In this document: piece by piece, positions 6,333-9,685 of the stretch
Position numbering within the stretch: the stretch's first letter is position 1
Layout of the letters: each line of letters begins with the position of its first letter
NCBI GenBank assembly: GCA_905212345.1
Contig: CAJMEC010000055.1
Coordinates: forward strand, 1 to 9,685
Direction of reading: 5' to 3'
Length of the DNA stretch: 9,685 bases
Source of the DNA: an uncultured Sutterella sp.
Lineage (GTDB): Bacteria > Pseudomonadota > Gammaproteobacteria > Burkholderiales > Burkholderiaceae_F
Notes under the pieces: model-generated
Seen by the model: only the letters and a program-made list of their open reading frames with translations
What the model was told of the DNA's origin: nothing
Database searches by the model: none
Position numbers and translations under genes: made by a program

Positions 6333-6567
6333 GGAAAGGTAGCTAGGCTCATCGCCTGCGCTTTCCCCGAACGAAACCGATCTCCCTCAAACGATTCCGT
6401 CCACCCGATGAAACGGATGCGACAAACGCATCCCCCTCGTTTCACCCGGCTCGAGCACCCGTAAGCGAAGAACCAAGCGCTCGGTGAGCACCAAAACCAC
6501 AATTCCGTTCTGATCCTCACGCCTTTATTGTCATCCTTTTTCATGACAATGAGAACTAGGACTTTCC
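6333..6567 (-). ncRNA. Candidate structured non-coding RNA of unknown family, upstream of the terminator
   Basis: The 309-bp stretch between the lipoprotein stop (6633) and the terminator has no convincing gene, but on the minus strand it folds as a unit. A closing helix joins GGAAAG..CTAG..CTC (6567-6551) to GAG..CTAG..CTTTCC (6350-6333). Inside are ATTGTCAT/ATGACAAT (6550-6543/6534-6527), a 14-position stem 6520-6507/6497-6484 with one mismatch and two G·U pairs, CGAGCGC/GTGCTCG (6483-6477/6458-6452), a two-part stem TGAAAC/GTTTCA with GGATGCG/CGCATCC (6444-6409), and an 11-pair stem 6402-6392/6379-6369. The terminator hairpin follows 9 nt after the closing helix. I compared it from memory with tmRNA, RNase P RNA, 6S RNA and SRP RNA, and it matches none. 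A T-rich zone at 6585-6625 (two TTTAAT hexamers on the minus strand) could hold a promoter, but no good -35 is seen. It could instead be a structured 3' UTR of the lipoprotein mRNA. Confidence 0.5.
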
Positions 6568-6632
6568 TTACCCCTAAAGAGGCATTAAATCCAATAGATT
6601 AAATAACAAACTGATTTTGTAACGAAAGAATA

Positions 6633-7097
6633 TTACCGCCAAGGTATATCTCCGGGGAATAATCGATCCACGAGTTCACGAAATTCAACCGATGCGTCGT
6701 CAACCTTATCTAAAAGCGTTGGTTTCCCACTACGTTCGTCCCATTGAACGGTATAGACATTATTGTGGCGGCCGACTTCAGTTAATTCCAACTTGGCATA
6801 ACGAAGAGATGAATGACTCCAGGATGAGCCGTAGACAGCTTCGTAGCGAAGCGTTTGCGGGCAGGATAGAAGCGTTTTCGTATCATCGCTTTTGACGCGA
6901 ATAACTTTTAAACCCTTATCCATCAAGGCTCGTCTCAAAGTCAAAAAAGCTTGAGGACGTACGGAAGGATTGTCCACTAAGCAAAGATTTTTCTGACCGG
7001 CTCCGTGCCAATCGTCAGAGGCGGGTGTTCCCGCGCAACCTGAAAGAGTCAGAACTGCAGCGCCCATACAGGCTGCGAACAACAAAGACAAACGCAT
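6633..7097 (-). CDS. Small lipoprotein, Sbal_3080-like
   Basis: This 154-aa protein starts with a lipoprotein signal peptide: a basic N-terminus, a hydrophobic stretch (5-18) and lipobox LSGC with the lipid-bearing cysteine at residue 21. The mature part (NLCLVDNPSVRPQAFLTLRRALMD..., C83 in LLSCPQTLRYEAVYGSSWSHSSLRYAKLEL, ending LVDRLFPGD) resembles the Sbal_3080 lipoprotein family as I recall it, whose function is not known. It is presumably exported and anchored in the envelope. AAGG lies upstream of the ATG with normal spacing. It is divergent from the membrane-protein gene and shares a 147-bp intergenic region with it. The first two residues after the lipid cysteine are A and G, so the Asp+2 inner-membrane retention signal is absent and outer-membrane sorting is likely. 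Confidence 0.8.
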   Translation of the reverse strand: MRLSLLFAACMGAAVLTLSGCAGTPASDDWHGAGQKNLCLVDNPSVRPQAFLTLRRALMDKGLKVIRVKSDDTKTLLSCPQTLRYEAVYGSSWSHSSLRYAKLELTEVGRHNNVYTVQWDERSGKPTLLDKVDDASVEFRELVDRLFPGDIPWR

Positions 7098-7123
7098 GAT
7101 GGTTACCTTAAATATTTGCCCTG

Positions 7124-7151
7124 ATTCTACTAGTCATCCGGAAAAAAACAA
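7124..7151 (-). promoter_or_regulatory. Possible sigma70-type promoter for the lipoprotein gene
   Basis: On the minus strand TTGTTT (7151-7146) and TAGAAT (7129-7124) are separated by 16 nt, and the -10 ends 26 nt before the lipoprotein ATG. The -10 matches the consensus at 5 of 6 positions, the -35 only at its TTG. Suggested by position and spacing only. Confidence 0.3.
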
Positions 7152-7244
7152 TAGAGTTAGACACTTAGTCATAAAGCTGTAAGGAATAATTAATCTATCG
7201 GTCATACAATGCGAAAATTCAATTGAGAACTGTATGCAAAAAAG

Positions 7245-7697
7245 ATGTCTGAAAAAAATACCCCTTCTCCCGCGCCTGCTCTTTGGAACCCAATGTGGGC
7301 CATCTTGTTGAGTTTTATTTTCACACCGGTCTTCGGCGGCATCGTCTGCGGGATGAATTGGCGCGCAATGGGCAAAGAAGAAATGAGTGTGCGCTCATTT
7401 AGCTTTATGCGTTCGACGATTTTCATTATGGTTCTCTATATTTTCGCCGAACCGATGCTTCGCGGCATCCCCTACACCCAGTATGTGCTGCTTGCTCTGA
7501 TGGTCGGACTGTGGTTGGTTTGGACTTTTATGGACGGGCTTAAGCAATTGCGTTACGTCAACGATACATACGGCGAAGATTACGAACATAAATTCTGGGC
7601 CAAATGCATCACCTGGGGCGTGGGCGGTTGGGTGGCCTATTATGCATTGGCCATTACTTACGTTATCGGTCTGCACCTTTTAGGCACCGCGATTTAG
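7245..7697 (+). CDS. Small inner-membrane protein with four predicted transmembrane helices, unknown function
   Basis: This 150-aa protein has hydrophobic segments at about 16-37, 57-72, 79-97 and 124-147 and no cleavable signal. The N-terminal wording LWNPMWAILLSFIFTPVFGGIVCGMNWRAMG is a pattern I have met at the start of assorted small bacterial membrane proteins (NP..A.. S..FTPVFG....NWR.LG). It suggests a shared membrane module but no function. The start has a weak ribosome binding site (AAAAAAG directly before the ATG). Its stop is followed after 14 nt by the Sel1-repeat gene, so the two probably form an operon. It may place or recruit the soluble Sel1 protein, but that is inference from adjacency. 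Confidence 0.75.
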   Translation: MSEKNTPSPAPALWNPMWAILLSFIFTPVFGGIVCGMNWRAMGKEEMSVRSFSFMRSTIFIMVLYIFAEPMLRGIPYTQYVLLALMVGLWLVWTFMDGLKQLRYVNDTYGEDYEHKFWAKCITWGVGGWVAYYALAITYVIGLHLLGTAI

Positions 7698-7711
7698 ACT
7701 CTGAAAACATC

Positions 7712-8746
7712 ATGGCTGCACGAGCGAAAAAAGCCGAAGTAAACCGAAACGCCAGAGCCAATTATGTGCTCGGGCTTTTGGGCGGCGTTGCGCTCTCCCC
7801 GCCTCAGGCTTCCAAAGAAGCCATGCAGTACTACGCCCGGGCTGCCGCTGAAGGCAACCCTGACGCTCAGTACCAACTCGCTAAATTATTGGTGGAAGGT
7901 CAAACACTATCAACCAACAACCGCGCGGCCCTGAAGTGGCTCAAAAAAGCCGTCGAGAAAGACCACGCGGCCAGTCAACACCTTTTGGGCGTGATGTACT
8001 TGAAGGGCCAAGGGGTCACGCGCGACGCTCAACGCGCATTGGAACTCTTTCGCCAAGCGGCTATTTCCGGTAACGCCGAGGCTGAATACGATCTGGGGTG
8101 CGCCTTAATGGATGGCATTGCAGGCGAAAAAGATGACTACCAAGCTTTGCGCTGGTTTAGGCTTGCCGGAGCCCAAGGTCATGTTAAAAGTCAATACCGG
8201 GTGGGATACGCGCTGGCTCACGGCGCCGGCTGCGAGATTGATCTTCAGCAGGCTTCCACGTGGCTCAGAAAAGCAGCGGTAAACGGAGATCCCAAAGGAC
8301 AGTACGAATTCGGACTTTTATTTATCCATCCGGACTACCCCAAGCGAAACGAAGAGGAAGCCTTTCGGTGGATCAGACTTTCAGCCATCTCCGGTTTTGC
8401 GCCCGCCCAGTACCAGCTTGCGCTTTTTTATCAGGCTGGAGAAGGGACACTTGCCTCTTACGAAGAAGCCTTCACTTGGGCAAGACGCGCGGCCGCCCAA
8501 GGCGAAGAAAAAGCCCTCTTGCTTTTAGCCAGTCTCTACCGTTTTGGCGCAGGCACTTCTGCCAACATCACGGCCGCCTACGCGATTGCTTCTTATCTTT
8601 CAAGCGCTGAAAATCCGAACGCGACGGCGCTTTTACAAACGCTTGAACCTCAAATTGCAGTCAGTGACCGCGCAAGGGTTCAAAAAATGCTCTCATCGAC
8701 AAAAAGCGCCCTGGAACTTATCGAAAATATCGCCGCATTAGGCTAA
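7712..8746 (+). CDS. Sel1-like repeat (SLR/TPR-like) protein, cytoplasmic
   Basis: From the ATG at 7712 this is a 344-aa protein made almost wholly of Sel1 repeats, about seven, at roughly residues 50-83, 86-119, 122-156, 158-193, 195-229, 232-265 and 267-300. Each has the A.Y.LG.......G...D...A..W...AA..G pattern (for example ASQHLLGVMYLKGQGVTRDAQRALELFRQAAISG). Such alpha-solenoids bind other proteins and often act in signalling or in assembling membrane complexes. There is no signal peptide or membrane segment. The frame stays open 36 codons upstream inside the membrane-protein gene, but that extension is low-complexity and lacks a start context, so the ATG 14 nt after the upstream stop is preferred, even though its ribosome binding site is weak. 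Translational coupling to the upstream gene is likely. The C-terminal 45 residues are a non-repeat tail. Confidence 0.85.
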   Translation: MAARAKKAEVNRNARANYVLGLLGGVALSPPQASKEAMQYYARAAAEGNPDAQYQLAKLLVEGQTLSTNNRAALKWLKKAVEKDHAASQHLLGVMYLKGQGVTRDAQRALELFRQAAISGNAEAEYDLGCALMDGIAGEKDDYQALRWFRLAGAQGHVKSQYRVGYALAHGAGCEIDLQQASTWLRKAAVNGDPKGQYEFGLLFIHPDYPKRNEEEAFRWIRLSAISGFAPAQYQLALFYQAGEGTLASYEEAFTWARRAAAQGEEKALLLLASLYRFGAGTSANITAAYAIASYLSSAENPNATALLQTLEPQIAVSDRARVQKMLSSTKSALELIENIAALG

Positions 8747-8750
8747 ACAA

Positions 8751-8784
8751 AAAGGCAAACTCCCCAACGGAGAACTTGCCCTTT
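8751..8784. terminator. Bidirectional terminator between the convergent Sel1-repeat gene and rlmB
   Basis: AAAGGCAA (8751-8758) pairs with TTGCC-C-TTT (8776-8784, one bulged C), and CTCC (8760-8763) with GGAG (8769-8772), around a small CCAAC loop. A-runs and T-runs flank both sides. It lies 4 nt past one stop codon and 17 nt from the other. Confidence 0.75.
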
Positions 8785-8801
8785 AGTCGAAAACGGAAAA
8801 A

Positions 8802-9554
8802 TTATTGACCGTTTTTCAAATAACGTTGACGCACACTTTCAAAAAGACAGATACCCGTGGCAACGGAGACATTGAGGCTTTCCACTGAACCCGTTAAAGG
8901 GATCTTGGCCAAATCGTCACAGCGTTTACGTGTCAACTGACGCAAGCCCGGGCCTTCGGCGCCCATCACCCAGGCAAAGGCACCGGTCTGATCAAAGTCA
9001 TAAATCGTCTTCGTGGCTTCGCCTGCAGCCCCCACCACCGTCACACCGGCATCGCGCAATTCAACAATGGCGCTGGCCAAATTCGTCACGGTTACAACAG
9101 GGACCGTTTCAGCGGCGCCTGCCGCAGCCTTGGCCGCCGCCGGCGTAACAGTTGCCGAGCGGTCTTTCGGAATAATCACGGCATGAACGCCTGCCGCATC
9201 CGCAGAGCGCAAACAAGCTCCGAAATTTCTCGGGTCGGTAATGCCATCGAGAATTAAGAATAGGGAGTCCGGACGAATCTCATCCATCAATTCATCAAAT
9301 GTTAGGCTGACTTCCAAGGGTTTGGCCATGGCCACAATACCCTGATGGGGAATGTCTCCGGAGACCATGCCGTTTAAGCGGTCGTGACCGGCTTGCATGA
9401 CGCGCACACCCAAACTTTCCAGTTCAGCGCGCATCTGACTCATGCGCTTATCACGTCTTTGCGGATCAACATATACACAAACGATTGAATCCGGATCTTT
9501 TCTCAGGCGGGCCCCCACAGCGTGAAACCCTGCCAAAATAATGTTCTTTGCCAT
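8802..9554 (-). CDS. rlmB: 23S rRNA (guanosine-2'-O-)-methyltransferase RlmB
   Basis: This 250-aa SpoU/TrmH-family protein is of normal RlmB length. An N-terminal substrate-binding domain (about 1-80: GFHAVGARLR, with GDIPHQGIVA typical of RlmB) precedes the knotted catalytic domain with its three SPOUT motifs: DGITDPRNFGACLRSADAAG (103-122), MGAEGPGLRQL (197-207) and IPLTGSVESLNVSVATGICLFE (218-239). R116 (in ACLRSAD) and the N228/S230 block are the expected catalytic and SAM-binding residues. It transfers a methyl group from SAM to the ribose of G2251 in the 23S rRNA P loop. It lies 44 nt downstream of rnr on the same strand, the frequent rnr-rlmB arrangement. The ribosome binding site is weak. 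Confidence 0.95.
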   Translation of the reverse strand: MAKNIILAGFHAVGARLRKDPDSIVCVYVDPQRRDKRMSQMRAELESLGVRVMQAGHDRLNGMVSGDIPHQGIVAMAKPLEVSLTFDELMDEIRPDSLFLILDGITDPRNFGACLRSADAAGVHAVIIPKDRSATVTPAAAKAAAGAAETVPVVTVTNLASAIVELRDAGVTVVGAAGEATKTIYDFDQTGAFAWVMGAEGPGLRQLTRKRCDDLAKIPLTGSVESLNVSVATGICLFESVRQRYLKNGQ

Positions 9555-9598
9555 ATATAAATTAAACTACTTTTATTAATAAAACCTGCTCATTGTAA

Positions 9599-9685
9599 TC
9601 AATGACGCGAGCGACTGATACGAAAATCAATACGTCTGCGATCTTCATCGACTTCAATCAAACTCACTGTCACTACGTCACCCAC
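9599..9685 (-). CDS. rnr: Ribonuclease R, C-terminal end (truncated by the window edge)
   Basis: The last 28 codons of a minus-strand gene read VGDVVTVSLIEVDEDRRRID and end FRISRSRH. This is the end of an S1 RNA-binding domain (GD.V.V....VD...R.IDF), as found at the C-terminus of RNase R. The usual long lysine/arginine-rich tail after S1 is reduced to RSRH. The call rests on this short segment and on the position directly upstream of rlmB. RNase R is a processive 3'-5' exoribonuclease that degrades structured RNA. Confidence 0.8.
   Translation of the reverse strand: MGDVVTVSLIEVDEDRRRIDFRISRSRH

Noticed and set aside
6326..6544. Minus-strand 72-codon frame in the structured region (begins MKKDDNKG)
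   Set aside because: No ribosome binding site, odd composition rich in W, C and R, and it runs through all the hairpins of the candidate RNA; best explained as a shadow.
6556..6567. RNase P RNA, because AGGAAAGTCC resembles its conserved P4 5' strand
   Set aside because: The matching 3' conserved block (ACAGAA..GGCTTA type) and the long P4 pairing are absent, and the overall fold differs.
7154..7175. Imperfect inverted repeat TTAGAC-ACTTA-GTCATAA in the divergent promoter region as an operator
   Set aside because: Only about 5-6 loosely matching pairs; no stronger than expected by chance in A+T-rich intergenic DNA.
7604..7711. Upstream extension of the Sel1-repeat gene to an ATG at 7604
   Set aside because: It overlaps the membrane-protein gene, adds a histidine/arginine-rich segment without family match, and lacks a start context; ATG 7712 fits better.

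Overview
The window looks like a chromosomal segment of a gut-type betaproteobacterium, possibly Sutterellaceae (Parasutterella/Sutterella-like). The grounds are the rnr-rlmB gene order, a close AbgA-type amidohydrolase, pigment-type fatty-acid enzymes and moderate base composition. The genus is inference, not something shown by the sequence.

Left part (1-2363, + strand): the 3' end of a biosynthetic operon. A 5'-truncated ketosynthase, an Sfp-type phosphopantetheinyl transferase and a class I SAM methyltransferase are translationally coupled (TAA directly followed by ATG, then an ATGA overlap). Together they resemble the tail of an aryl-polyene/flexirubin/dialkylresorcinol-type pigment cluster: the transferase would prime the carrier protein, the ketosynthase extend the chain and the methyltransferase decorate the product. 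Next (2498-4218, + strand) come an AbgA-like M20 amidohydrolase with a strong terminator, and a small stand-alone protein matching the C-terminal domain of allophanate hydrolase.

Middle (4386-6285, - strand): a complete group II intron of the class C type. Both termini, domain V, domain VI with a bulged branch-point A, and a reverse transcriptase/maturase without an endonuclease domain can be seen. It sits exactly behind the T-run of a Rho-independent terminator, and a candidate EBS1 pairs with that T-run over 8 nt. Upstream of the terminator (6333-6567, - strand) is a non-coding stretch that folds into a closing helix around a long string of hairpins. I read this as a candidate structured RNA of unknown family, and it is the most interesting part of the window.

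Right part: a minus-strand lipoprotein gene (6633-7097), a divergent plus-strand pair (four-helix membrane protein and cytoplasmic Sel1-repeat protein, 7245-8746), a bidirectional terminator, and minus-strand rlmB followed at the edge by the 3' end of rnr. The last two are housekeeping genes for 23S rRNA 2'-O-methylation and RNA decay.
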